Assembly: GCA_051294375.1 (NCBI GenBank)
Contig: CM119271.1
Span: forward strand, 6,112,875 to 6,176,874
Reading direction: 5' to 3'
DNA length: 64,000 bases
Source of the DNA: Paraspadella gotoi
Lineage: Eukaryota; Chaetognatha
Below the pieces are notes generated by a model, which saw nothing but the letters and a program-made list of their open reading frames with translations, ran no database searches and was not told the origin of the DNA. The translations under genes and the position numbers were made by a program. The number at the start of each line of letters is the position of its first letter. The first letter of the stretch is position 1. Shown one piece after another: positions 13,771-24,900 of the stretch.

Positions 13771-14499
13771 GTTTTTATAAAAAAAAAATTGAATTAGGAT
13801 TGAATTAGGCATCGCATTCGTGCATGTTATCATTTTGCTATCGCAACATCGGGTTTTTATTTCGTTCTTTCTTCTCGTCACTCTCTATTTATTTTTATTT
13901 TTCTTTCTATTCTTTCTTTCCTTTTTATTCTTTCTTTCTTTTCTATTCTTTCTTTCCTTTCTATTTTTTCTTTATATTTATTATTTTCTGTTTAAAAATT
14001 AATTTTCTTTTCTCAAATTTGATTTTTTTTAGTATCAAAATTTGTCTTCAATCCAGATTTTTCTTATGCGATTGCAACGATATGCTTTTAATATTTTTTC
14101 TTTTTTTTTTTTGATTGCGACCATTTTCAAGTCTTTAACACAGAGTTTTTAATAAACCCCGTAACATTTAACCCTGGTCCACTACCCCCCAAACAATTGG
14201 CTACGTAGGTTCGATGCATCGACTACGGATTCGAAGAGTCAATCTCCGTTTCCTCATTACGTCGCCTCCCGCCATCTGGAGATATTGCCGACATACCCGT
14301 GCAGACCTTCCACTCTCGTTTGAAAGATGCTCCGGTTCCTGGATCCCCAGACGCCGATCATGTTGCTCACTTAATAAAGGATGCCGTCGAATGTGGCAGT
14401 CCGATTTCTTGTCGATTCGACCGAATATTGGAGAAAATCTTTGTCGTTGAACTCTTCGTTAATGGTCAAAACATTAAGGAAATGCGTCGTAATTATTAG
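10847..14499 (+). CDS. RRM + MYND + triple Tudor protein (Vreteno/TDRD1-like)
   Basis: Probable germline piRNA-pathway scaffold. Three exons, 10847-12041, 12175-13304 and 14209-14499, give 871 residues. Domains in order: RRM-like fold from residue ~70 (PKLKISNVPKGT, HAFVTFATMAGALAALHHF); MYND zinc finger at ~185-228 with the C-x2-C, C-x2-C, YYCSKQC and H-x3-C ligands; Tudor 1 near 306 (GELVIARSEAEDAHRRAVVV); Tudor 2 near 554 (VGDLVIAPLDRILARATVL, FFIDWGS); Tudor 3 from ~745. Tudor 3 is split: exon 2 ends in NQIIK at an AAG|gtattg donor and exon 3 resumes VRCIDYGFEESI, rebuilding a normal Tudor core in phase 0. Without that splice the frame stops 10 codons later. Drosophila Vreteno has RRM, MYND and two Tudors; vertebrate TDRD1 has MYND and four. 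Function is inferred from architecture. Confidence 0.88.
13561..13768. repeat. Inverted (GA)n / (CT)n microsatellite pair in intron
   Basis: A (GA)n tract at 13561-13614 and a (CT)n tract at 13708-13768 lie ~95 bp apart inside the second intron (13305-14208) of the Tudor gene. Because they are complementary in the same transcript, the intron RNA could fold into a long stem. Confidence 0.9.
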
Positions 14500-14572
14500 A
14501 ATTATTGTTAAATTCTTTTCTAATTCAGTATATAATTGCATGAATTATTTTCACTTTTATTAAGTTCGAAGC

Positions 14573-14587
14573 CTTTTTTTTTTCTAG
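14573..14587 (+). promoter_or_regulatory. Strong acceptor-like pyrimidine tract before NPAT
   Basis: An 11-base T run followed by CTAG ends 44 bp before the NPAT ATG, in the 132-bp gap after the Tudor gene stop. It looks like a 3' splice site with no upstream donor in the gap. It could be a leader-exon acceptor or a spliced-leader site. This is inference. Confidence 0.35.
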
Positions 14588-14631
14588 AAAAGCTTCCATT
14601 ATTATTGATTATCGCATTCAGTCATGTTAGT

Positions 14632-17600
14632 ATGCTTAATTCGGAACCCAATAAGGAAACCGGGGAATTCATCGCTACAGACCCTCGGAATTTCCTTGAG
14701 CCCAACATCCTCCTGCCTTCGGAAATTGCTCGCCTCGTTCTGGGTTACCTCCGCGAAAATGGTTTGCCCTCTTCGAGCGCCACCTTTCTGCAGGAGAGTC
14801 AGGATTTGGACGAATACCGTCGCGTCTCTGACTGTGGTAAAAACATCTCCACTTCCGTCGGCGGCCTCACGCTCGTCGATATGCTCGAGGAATATTGCAC
14901 TTTAAAACTTCAAAGGTTGGTTTCGGATGATCCGCGTCAAAAGAGAATTACCGACACTTGGGAAAGGTTTGAAAAGCTCATGAGTATGCAGCGTTTGGTA
15001 GCTAATCAACTCAAGTGCTTCGCGTACTTGGAAGTAAATAAACAACCGCTGGGAAACAAGTCCTCTCGAGTCCAAGGGAGCCGATCACGCAACGCCAACA
15101 GTGAGCTGCGAAGACGTCGAGCTTTGAAAACTCCTAACCTCGCTCCTAAAGCGACCTCTGGCGATCATCATCCGACTTCATACTCAACAAATCCATTTGG
15201 TCACGCAACGCCCACACTTGTTCCAATAAATTCGCCAGCGGTTCCTTTAACGATAAACACTTACCCGGAGAAAAATCCCGAGGCGCTGCCCTCATGCAGC
15301 ACCTTAGAAGAAGTAATCACCAAAACCATTGGCTCACCTCCGCGAGAAAGTCCTAGTAACGAAGCCGATGCGAAAAAAAGCGTTCGTCGTTCTCCGAGAC
15401 GAAAGTTGCAAACGCCAAGAAAAGGAAAAGCGACGGTCAATCATGGCGCTCAATCATCGTTCGTCGGTGACGTTGGGCTTTCCGCCCAAGAGTTCGAAGA
15501 CTGGTTGGCAAAACTTGAGACCACTGATTTTCCTAATAAAATCGCTCAAATCGCGAACGAAGCGATCATGGGAAAGGACTCTGTAAGTATGAGTGCGGTC
15601 ATGGAAAACTCGTCGAAGATAATGCCCGACTCCCTTGTTCGAAACAGAAATTCCTCGGAATCTGAACGAGTTTTAGACGACCTCATCAATCAATCGAAAC
15701 CTATAACAACCGATATCTTGGACGGTCTCGTCTCTTGGATGGAAAAATCGGAAGAATGCGGGTCCTTGCTAAGCATGTTTAACTGCAGCTCTAACGTTCT
15801 AAGCGGAGATTTGAATCAAACTTTTCAAGTAAATTCTATGCAGAAGGAACCGTCAAAAGTTCTCGTTGCAACCAATTCACAAATTCTCCCGGATGGAACG
15901 CTTAATGTCGATGAAGCGGCCAAAGAGCATCTCTCGAAAGTCGCTTCCGTTTCTGTCGATAACGCCGTTGCACCTTCTCCGATCGACGCCGCTGCACCTG
16001 TTCCTTTTGACACTACCTCCTCGTTCTCTATCTCTGAAACGCCGAGCAAACGAACCGCCACCGGAGATTGCTATTCCAGCATAACTATAGATTTTGGAAA
16101 TCTTCTCAAGCCGCCTCCTACGTCGAGCGAGGACTTACCGATCAGTTCGTCAGTTGATCCAGCGGTGCAGAGAAACCTAACAGAACGGTACATATTACCT
16201 AAGCCTTGCCCCGACGTAAAAGTTTACTCATCTGCGGAAGACAAAATATGTCACGAACCAACATCGAACAACAAGACGATTGTGGAAGCAGGACCTCCAA
16301 AAACTTTTCAGAAAAACCGTCAACGTAAGCAAAATATCGTCGTGACGGAAGAAAAAGTTGAGATCGTCACCACGAATATTGAGACTCCCGTTAAGTTAAC
16401 TTCGGCTCCAGGTTTAGAATCACGGGATGGCCCCCAAGAAGTTGCATTGTCCGAATTAAATCCTCTGACGAGAAGTAAATGGAAAAATTCTAACGAAGAA
16501 ACGAACCAGACCGATTTAGCCGCGAAGAAATCGTCTCATATTAGGAAGTTTCATGGGGAATCTACCCAGGGAAAGTCTATCTCTGCTTATGTTGACTCGG
16601 CCCCAGAAGAATCTGGTCGTGGGGAATCGAACTCCGAACAATCGACGAAGTCTTTGAGCACGCTTACTTCATCAGAAAGCAATAATAATGAAAAAACGAA
16701 ACTAGCTATAAATACTCGTTTGCTGGAAACTTTGCCAGAAAAATCTCAGATGATTGAATCAAAGGATTCCTCCAGTGGAGCGCCAGAAAACAAATCATTT
16801 TTGACCAACTCGGATTCGTTTCGTAAAAAATTAAACTCGATTGATCTCGTGACCGCTTCTTCGTTCTTGTCCGGCCGAAAATCTCTGAAAAAGAAAAAGA
16901 CAAAAACACGCGCGACTGTCCTAGATCCTGACCTCAAAACTAAATCTGTGACGGAAGATTCCGAGGAAACTATTGAACAAGTCCAATTTGGTGCGATTTC
17001 CCGCCCAAAAGTCGAGTTTGAGCATTCTGAGACAAATCAGCCTCATTCTGTTGTTTTAGACGAATCGACGGCTCATTCTTTTTCGTCGCTCGATACGACA
17101 CAAATGTTCGAAACACCGCTGGTGGTTCCAAGCCCTTGTCAACGCGGGTTGTCCGCAGAAAATACACTTTTGAAGACAGTCTCGGAAACTGTTTGCAAAG
17201 ACTCGGGGAATGTGTCTTCAGCTGACACGGAAAATCGGTGTGGGTATAACGAGCTTTCCTTAGTCGATCATCAAAGGCCATTGGTCAATGTTAAAATTAA
17301 AAATGAAATAACTGAAAATGTTCCTACACACAGTAGAATTGATGAAAAACCAAATTGCTCGGATCTTCCTTCTGGAAATCTTTATGAAAGATTACAGGTC
17401 ATCGATATTTTAAAGGCTTCTGATATTTTGTCGAGGCAAGGTGACAGAAAAAAGTCTAAAAAAAATAAAAACAATAAATCAGATGCTTTAGATAAAAACA
17501 AAGCAGACTCGATTAATAAAACTGTCAGCACATCAAAGCCGACCGAGGAATCATCTTCCACGCAACAACTTAACAGCGAGGCAAACCCATCGCATCCGAA

Positions 17601-18669
17601 AATTTTGGAAGCTTGCACGACGAATCTAAAGCTGGAGGAAACTCCTCATGCGTCTCCTGAAAATTTGAACATTGACGAAACACTGGACGCCCACGCCGAA
17701 AATAAGGCTCTTGCCAAATCTCTCGCCAAATTTCCCAATGTGGATCTAGCCAAAAAATACGCTTCTATCGTTAAGCCGAAGAAAAAAAAGTCCAAGATTG
17801 TGGTGACGCCAGAAAACAAATGCCCGACCTTTTCATCTGACTTGACGCCGACTAGTCGCTCGGTCGAGTTCCAAAATCACTCTACTCCCACCACAGGAAG
17901 CGCACTGACGTCAAGTTCCGCTTCTTCTATTGGAAACGCCGTTCTCTCCTACGTGTCCCCCATTGAATCTCCGGTGTCCTCTCATCGCGAAGACTCTCCC
18001 ATCGCCACTCCATTGGACGTCAAAGACGATTTCGCTGGCTCGACCCCGTTCGTTCCTTCGACCTTGGCGGCGCAGCGATGCCCTCCGACATCGAGCCAAC
18101 CTCAAATAAATTCTTACCCGTCCTCGCGCACCGACGCGGAGTCTCCTCGTGACGTGGCTGACCCTCCAGCATCGGAAGAGATCGGCCGCCGCGCAAAGCT
18201 TTTTAAAACTCCGTTAAAGCGGCAGAAAAACCTTCAGAGGAATGAACAAACTCTGCGGTATTTGGACTTGTCTCCGAGCCAGGCTATCCGAACGGTCTCT
18301 TCGGTCAAAGCCTCTCCGTCAATGGCTGCGTCCTCGCAATCGCCAACTTCCTACCCGCCCCAGGTGCGCGCCTTGAAACCTCAAACTTCGCCGGGTCGTC
18401 GAAAACTTGACGAAATATTCCAGTGTTCCTCTGGTTCATCCTTAACTTCCCAATCGCCTCAAGAGCGTTGTGTTAGTCTCGATCAGGCAAGCGTTATTCC
18501 CACCGACGTACCCGTTGCCGACAAAACGAAGTCGTGGAAACGTAAAAAGTCTGGAAAAATCGTCGTCGACGGTCGTCTTGACGAAAAGGTCATTGCGAAA
18601 AGGTTAAAGCGAATCAAAGACTTCTCACTTCTCGCCGAAAGCCTTAGTAACGACGGAGAAATTAAGTAA
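14632..18669 (+). CDS. NPAT: NPAT/Mxc-like LisH coactivator of histone transcription
   Basis: Nuclear coactivator that concentrates at histone locus bodies and drives replication-dependent histone genes. Single exon of 1345 residues (human NPAT is about 1427). The N terminus carries the family-specific LisH segment at residues ~20-55: LLPSEIARLVLGYLRENGL, then FLQESQDLDEY, followed by a second helix LVDMLEEYCTLKLQRL. The rest is long, Ser/Thr-rich and low in order, with basic clusters. It ends in RLKRIKDFSLLAESLSNDG. The ATG at 14632 is preferred. The frame is open further 5', but that stretch encodes a Phe/Leu-rich run that overlaps the pyrimidine tract. Identification rests on the LisH region, because the disordered body is not alignable by eye. 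ATTAAA lies at 18686-18691. Confidence 0.85.
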   Translation: MLNSEPNKETGEFIATDPRNFLEPNILLPSEIARLVLGYLRENGLPSSSATFLQESQDLDEYRRVSDCGKNISTSVGGLTLVDMLEEYCTLKLQRLVSDDPRQKRITDTWERFEKLMSMQRLVANQLKCFAYLEVNKQPLGNKSSRVQGSRSRNANSELRRRRALKTPNLAPKATSGDHHPTSYSTNPFGHATPTLVPINSPAVPLTINTYPEKNPEALPSCSTLEEVITKTIGSPPRESPSNEADAKKSVRRSPRRKLQTPRKGKATVNHGAQSSFVGDVGLSAQEFEDWLAKLETTDFPNKIAQIANEAIMGKDSVSMSAVMENSSKIMPDSLVRNRNSSESERVLDDLINQSKPITTDILDGLVSWMEKSEECGSLLSMFNCSSNVLSGDLNQTFQVNSMQKEPSKVLVATNSQILPDGTLNVDEAAKEHLSKVASVSVDNAVAPSPIDAAAPVPFDTTSSFSISETPSKRTATGDCYSSITIDFGNLLKPPPTSSEDLPISSSVDPAVQRNLTERYILPKPCPDVKVYSSAEDKICHEPTSNNKTIVEAGPPKTFQKNRQRKQNIVVTEEKVEIVTTNIETPVKLTSAPGLESRDGPQEVALSELNPLTRSKWKNSNEETNQTDLAAKKSSHIRKFHGESTQGKSISAYVDSAPEESGRGESNSEQSTKSLSTLTSSESNNNEKTKLAINTRLLETLPEKSQMIESKDSSSGAPENKSFLTNSDSFRKKLNSIDLVTASSFLSGRKSLKKKKTKTRATVLDPDLKTKSVTEDSEETIEQVQFGAISRPKVEFEHSETNQPHSVVLDESTAHSFSSLDTTQMFETPLVVPSPCQRGLSAENTLLKTVSETVCKDSGNVSSADTENRCGYNELSLVDHQRPLVNVKIKNEITENVPTHSRIDEKPNCSDLPSGNLYERLQVIDILKASDILSRQGDRKKSKKNKNNKSDALDKNKADSINKTVSTSKPTEESSSTQQLNSEANPSHPKILEACTTNLKLEETPHASPENLNIDETLDAHAENKALAKSLAKFPNVDLAKKYASIVKPKKKKSKIVVTPENKCPTFSSDLTPTSRSVEFQNHSTPTTGSALTSSSASSIGNAVLSYVSPIESPVSSHREDSPIATPLDVKDDFAGSTPFVPSTLAAQRCPPTSSQPQINSYPSSRTDAESPRDVADPPASEEIGRRAKLFKTPLKRQKNLQRNEQTLRYLDLSPSQAIRTVSSVKASPSMAASSQSPTSYPPQVRALKPQTSPGRRKLDEIFQCSSGSSLTSQSPQERCVSLDQASVIPTDVPVADKTKSWKRKKSGKIVVDGRLDEKVIAKRLKRIKDFSLLAESLSNDGEIK

Positions 18670-18685
18670 ATGTTCTCTTTCACTT

Positions 18686-18691
18686 ATTAAA
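18686..18691 (+). terminator. Candidate poly(A) signal of NPAT
   Basis: ATTAAA 16 bp after the NPAT stop codon. It is unusually close, which fits the very short gap to NBAS. Motif evidence only. Confidence 0.35.
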
Positions 18692-18925
18692 TTAAGGTAC
18701 TGCGTTCTAGGTTTTTTATTTGACGCAGGCTGCGCTTTGCGTCGCAGGAAAGTTATTGTTAATTTTTCATTTAATGACTTTACATATGTTTTCAAAATTT
18801 TAAACATTTGATAATTTTGATTTCTTTTATTTAGATGAGCCACTTATTGAAAACAGCGATCACGTTGGCTTAATTCAAAACAGCCATGTAAACTAACTTT
18901 AATCTCGTCAAAAATTATATAACTC

Positions 18926-21900
18926 ATGGCGGCTTCCATTCCCGGCAATGAGACTAACAATGGGGATTCACTTGGCGTCTACGATCAAATCCTGTATGAC
19001 GTTCTTATACACGCGGAATGGAGCAAGTCTGGGGACCTGGGAGTGTGCGGCGAAGGTCGTGCCCTAAGGTCCCGTGTTAACTTGCCCGCCAGATTTTCAA
19101 CCGCCACACTTCGTGAGTCTGTTTTTTTTTTAATTTAACTTTTAACTTCAAAGAAAAATTTACAAATATTATTTTATAAGGAACATTGTGGACGTTTCTA
19201 CGCGCTGTTGGATATCCTCTGCGAGAACCTCACTCATGTATTCTTCCGGATGGACTTCTAAGAACGATGAGCAACGCGTTGCCGTGGCAAATAAGCATCG
19301 ACAAGGAGGGACAAGTGATCGCCATTTTGCAAGAAAAGTTTATAGAAATTAGGTGATTCTCAAATTCTTTTCGGGGCTGAATTTAAGAATACCAATTTCA
19401 AGCGGTAAATCATCGTTAAAGGTCGGCCCGCGACGATTTCGTCTCGATTGTTGGCCGCTGCAATATTGAAGAGGACGCTTATCCTCAATGGCGTCGCCTA
19501 GCTTGGAACGACGACGCCTCCTTGCTTGCCTATGCTGATTCAAAGGGTATGAGATGATTGTTACCGAACTTTTTAAAATTAGTTATAAATATGTATTTAT
19601 GGCAGCAGCTGGGTTGCCTGTGATGCCCATTGGGATGGGGCATCTCTCTGTTGGCTTTGGGGGCTTTCGACCCTCAGTGACGCCTCCAGTCACTGGCGCG
19701 GCCTCGCTTTGCCAACGCGGAGGGAAGTCTTTAGGACTGTAGATGGAACACAACGCCTGGGATGGTGTCTTCCCCCTCTGAGCCAATGGGATTGGCTGAA
19801 CGATGATGGACGTGAGGCGGTGTGAATATACCGCCACATATTATCGATTCAGGACGAGTAAAGATCTTCGACTTGTTGGGATCTCTAATGTACTCTATTG
19901 GCTCTGATCCTCCGACGCTGAACAACGACGATGCATCTTTGTCTCCTTCGTCATCCAGTAGCGTCGAAGAGACTGACAAGGACGAAGATTTGAGTCGCGC
20001 CGCCGCCGCCCTTATTTTCACCAATCGAAAATGCAAGACAACTAGGTACGTATGTAAAAGGGTTAAAATTGATTTGCGTTATAAACTTTGTAAAATTTGT
20101 ACTACAGAAAGTCATTCTAGGAAGAATTGTTATTCAATATCGTAATCATAATGAAGGAAATTATCCAGTCATTTATTGTGAAGAGACAGAATAATTGTTA
20201 TGAGTTAATAAGGGCCACTGTTGAAGGTTTTTAGTTCACTCGCTAGTCAACCATTATTGTTACTTTCATTCCAGGTGGTGCGGTGAACTGATAGTGATAA
20301 CCTACCAAGGGGCGCTCTATTCCTACCACCTCGGCACAAGCGACGGCGCAGTTCACCTTGCTCATCAGTTCCTCTTTTCTTGGCCTTATGTGATGGGCAT
20401 CACTTCCGTGGTACATGTTCCCGAGCATAGCCTCTTGCTTGTCGGTGGATTGTCGACCGATGAGAAAGGTAAATTTGCAGAAATCCTCAATTAAAATGCT
20501 GCGAAACAAAAAAAACATCCCTGCGCAAGTAGAAAAATTTATACGTATTTCGTTTAACAGAATCGCCACTTATCACGACCTCCAATTCCAAAAAGGCTGC
20601 GGGGGTGGGTCTGACAGCGTGGCGGGTTCTCAGCGACTTTCCCCACTACAAACTCGTCTCTGATCTGGAGGAAGACTCGGAGGCGGGCGCCGCCAAATCC
20701 AAATCCTTCATAAACAAAATCACGGGGGCGTTTAATTGGCGTCGCAGCGAGGGAATGGGTCGCGGGGAGGGCGTCTATCAACTCAGGCTTAGTCCTGGTT
20801 AGTTAGTATTACGTTGAATCTTATTTTTATTATAAACAATATTAAGTTAAACCAAGCCAATTCGCCGTTCGTATTATTCTTCCTCGTTTCCATAGACAAA
20901 ACCATCGTCATGTCAATCCACTTTTCCGGGAAGGTCTGCTTCTGGGAGGTGCCTTCCATGCGGGTTCGATCTTCGTGGGAGTTGGCGTTGCAACCTGGCG
21001 CCGACGAGATTCATCCCATGCTTGTTGAGAGGAGGAAGAGGAAGAGGAGGAGATCTGACGTCGATGTCTCATGCGGAGGTAAATTTCTTTTCTTCCCTCC
21101 CTTCTTTCTTTATTTTTACCTTTATTTATTTCTATAATTTTAAAATATTTCAGACCCGTCTCCTGTGATTGACGCCTCCTGGTGGAACGCGTCTTCGATC
21201 AGTGTAGCCCGTGCGTCCGGCTCCGTCAGCGTCGTATCCGTGGATGATTTTCGCAATCTCCTCGGCGCGTCTCCCGAGTGGTTCGAACCCGCGCCGCGCA
21301 TCGTCCCCGCCGCTAATGGCCGCATGATGGCGCTAGAGTGCGAGAAGAGAACCAGCAGTAGTAAGCGAAAAAAAGGCGTCAGGCAATCCATCGTCGGGGA
21401 AGAGAACGTCGGTGAGATTATCCTAAAAGATCTTCGGCGTCATCGCCCAAGTTATGTTGTTTTTATTTTGTTTTTTAATCTACTCTCGAATTACTTTTTT
21501 TCTCCCTAAATGTTGAGGTATTGTGATTTATTTTAATATAAATTCTAAATCAGACCAAGCGGACGCCTCCGCCGACTGCAGCGACGACGACGACGATGAT
21601 CGAAACGATAAAATCCCCAGCAACTTTTCCTCCCGCGTCTTCTCCGGTCTCCACGCGCTTCTCTTCAGCGCCCTTTATTTCCTCACCGACGCGGAATTGT
21701 TTCAGTTGCCGTCGTCGAAAAAACAAAATGACGTGAGTCAGATAACGTTTCGCTTGGTATCTCTTCAATCCACAACTCCGGAGCAACTCTATTCCAGGAA
21801 GATAGATAACGAAGAATACGGGGAGGCCTTGTCGCTCGCTGAAGGTTGGATTTGAATTTTATCGATAAAATTATATTATTCCACCTATTCCACCCCGTTC

Positions 21901-24900
21901 TGTTCAGCCTTTTAGATATTATGAGGTTCTCATTTATGATTTTCTTATCGAAATTATGTGTAACATCTATTTAGAAAACTAGGGCAGGAAGTAATATAAC
22001 CTTGTGGTGAATAGATGCTCCCTCTATTTCCAGAAGACAACATTAACAACCCTCACCCATTGATAATATAATATTTTCAGATTTAGATTATCAAAAACCA
22101 AAATTTGTAAAGCATAATAATAATAAAAAATATAGAATTTGTAATAAATAATTATAATGAATATTATAAAATCTAAAACTTAAAATAGTGAAACAAGTAA
22201 TTTTGCCATTTTCATAATATTATAAAAATATAATAAATAACGAAAATTAACACCTTTTCGTAGTTTACGGCCTGGACTCGGATCGCGTATACCAACGTCA
22301 ATGGCGCAAGGCCGTTGTCTCCTCCGCCTCCATTCAAGACTATTTGGCACGAGTTAAGAACAGAAAATGGGTGTTGGCCGAGTGCGTGGACCGCGTTCCA
22401 GAAGACGTCGACGCTCAGCGAGCCCTTTTGGAGTTTGGACTGAGCGAGACTGACTGTGAGGCGGTGCTCAAAGCCGGCGGCGATGAAGTCGACGGTGACG
22501 ACGATTACGACGATGCTGCCGGCGAAGAAGACTCTCGAATTTACGCCAGCGAAAGATGGCGTCGATGGCGTCAAAAGCTGATCGATAGGATCGATCCCGA
22601 TCGGCTAAATGCCGAGCAGCGCGAACTGCTCGTCGTTCGGAAGAAAATCCTCACGTTTATCGATCGACTCTCCACGTACGAATTGATTCTCGGTGGTGGA
22701 ATCTCCGCTCAGGAAAATTATGATCACAAGTTCTTCAAGCGATTTCGCGGAGAGACGGCGACGAAACTTGCCGTTCAATTTGCCAGGGAAAAGAATTTAA
22801 TCGGACTGGATTCTGTATTGACTTATCACGGGAAGGAAGCCTTACCCCATCGCTTGGCCATTATCTCCAACTTGCCGGAGACTATGAATCCGAGCGAATA
22901 TCGTGACCTCTTGTCAACACTGGAGGAAACGACTTCGGAAGATTGCGGTGATTGGCCGCAACAAGCTTGGAGAGCTCCAGATTGGTGCGAATTGGAAAAG
23001 TTTTTCGACGATCATTCTTTCGACGACGGGGAATTCTTGTACAACGCTTCTCCTCAGTATCGAAAGTTTGAGACAACAAGCTTAACGAAGATATTGGTGA
23101 GCGAATGGTTCAGTCTTCGTGCTCAAGAGCTCGAGGCTCTTGCTGGACAAGTCTCTTTCGCCGCGGAATTTATCGCTATCGGCCAAGAGTTGGGCTTTGA
23201 CGTTGACGAGATACAAAACGAGTTAAATTCTTTGTCGACCATGGTCTACGAGTGCCGTGCCGATCCAAGTCTGACCCTGTCGAAGATGCGGGAGATGGCT
23301 CCATTGGACCAAATAAAACTCATGATGTTCAAGAGCTCTGCCGATCAGTTTGAAGAAAACTTATTCCGCTGGTTGGTACCGTTTTTAAAAAGAAGGGAAC
23401 ATCAAAACAAAGGCGACTACGCTTCCCTGCTCAAAGAATACCTTCTCGATTCATCCAAGGAAAACTTGAGTGTCGCTGTTCACGTGTTTCAATGTTCGAG
23501 ACCTGACGTTCCGATGGAAAGTCCGATCATCGGGTCAGAGGAGAACCTTCTCGCTCTCGCGATGGAATGTATTTATTTTTGCGAAGGCTCTGATCAATTG
23601 GCCAACTGCTATTCTATTCTGGAATGTCTTCCAGAAAGGAGGCCGAAACTAGGAAAGCGTCTGAAGGTTCTCCATGATCAGGTGGACGTCTTGGAGAAAC
23701 ATTTGAAGGTCGCCAAAATCCTGGAGCAAAACGAGATGTTGATTCCAATTGCCGTCATTAAAGAGACGGAGATCAACGTCGAAGATGCCTTCCAGCTCGT
23801 CGTCAAGTTATCGCGAGTGGCGAGCCGGAAGACACCGCAGCTGAACAAGTCTCAATGGGTCAAGCTCATCGCTGACATCTTAACTATCCGGATCACGCTG
23901 TACGAAAAAACCCTCTCGATTCAACAATGCCTTGAGATAGTTTGCCAATCCCTCCTCTGTTCGGGACGCGAGAACGACATCAATCTCGCTAAGGAATACA
24001 TATGCACGAACGAAATGGAAAGCCCAATCGGTGACAATGTCCTAGGAACCAACAGCAAGATACCATTCCAGGCAGGCGTTGCAATTATCGTCAAGTCTGC
24101 CATGGAATACTTTAATTCTGCTGCGTCGTGCCACGACGCAGTCATGAACTTGGCCAAAAAGTGCCTGGCGCTTTTCCCGAATTCCGATGCACCGGAAATA
24201 GTCAAGGAACGAAATTTGATCGAAGCCGTCGAAGCGATGAGCGCCTTAGGTGTGGACGAACTTCCCCTTCAAGTCCGACTATGTCCTGACCGGATGGTAC
24301 TATTAACCAAAATTCTGGAAAAGTCCCCAGAAATGTACCACGAAGTCACGAGAATGACGAAGCTTGCCGCGCAATTGAACATAGATGGCGAAGATGCCTC
24401 TACTCGGCGAGGAAGAGTAATGCAATTGCTGGCCGAAAGGAGTCTGGATGCCAATGACTTCCTCACGTGTTACGAGTATTGCTCCGCTCTAATGAATTAC
24501 GGTTACTCTCCTATCTGGTCGACTTGTCACAAACTCGCATCGCAACCCGAGTTTAAGTCATACTTTCACAAGAAACAGCTTCTCGCTTTCGCTTTGACCT
24601 ATTGCTCACAAGACCTCCTCGAGAGTCTGCTCATGAAGCGAATGCTTGTCGAGTCTCAGATTCTTTACCAGGAACTCTCCTCCGAGATTGACGTCGGTGA
24701 GCCGGAGGAGGAAAATCAAAAGGACGATCTTGATTCCACTTTGGATGAAAACGAATTTTTCGATTCCGTCGAAGAACCTACATCTGCAGCAACGAAAGAA
24801 AATTCCCCTTTTTTCGCCATGTCGCACATGCTTTCCACCATGTCGGACAAGGGTTGGTGGAGCAGTTCCATCAAGTCAATGGCGGGACAAATTTTGTCCG

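Noticed and set aside
18721-18752. Small GC-rich inverted patch (GACGCAGG...GCGTCGCAGG) after NPAT
   Set aside because: Could be a histone-type or structured 3' element, but the stem is short and imperfect, and a poly(A)-like signal is already present.
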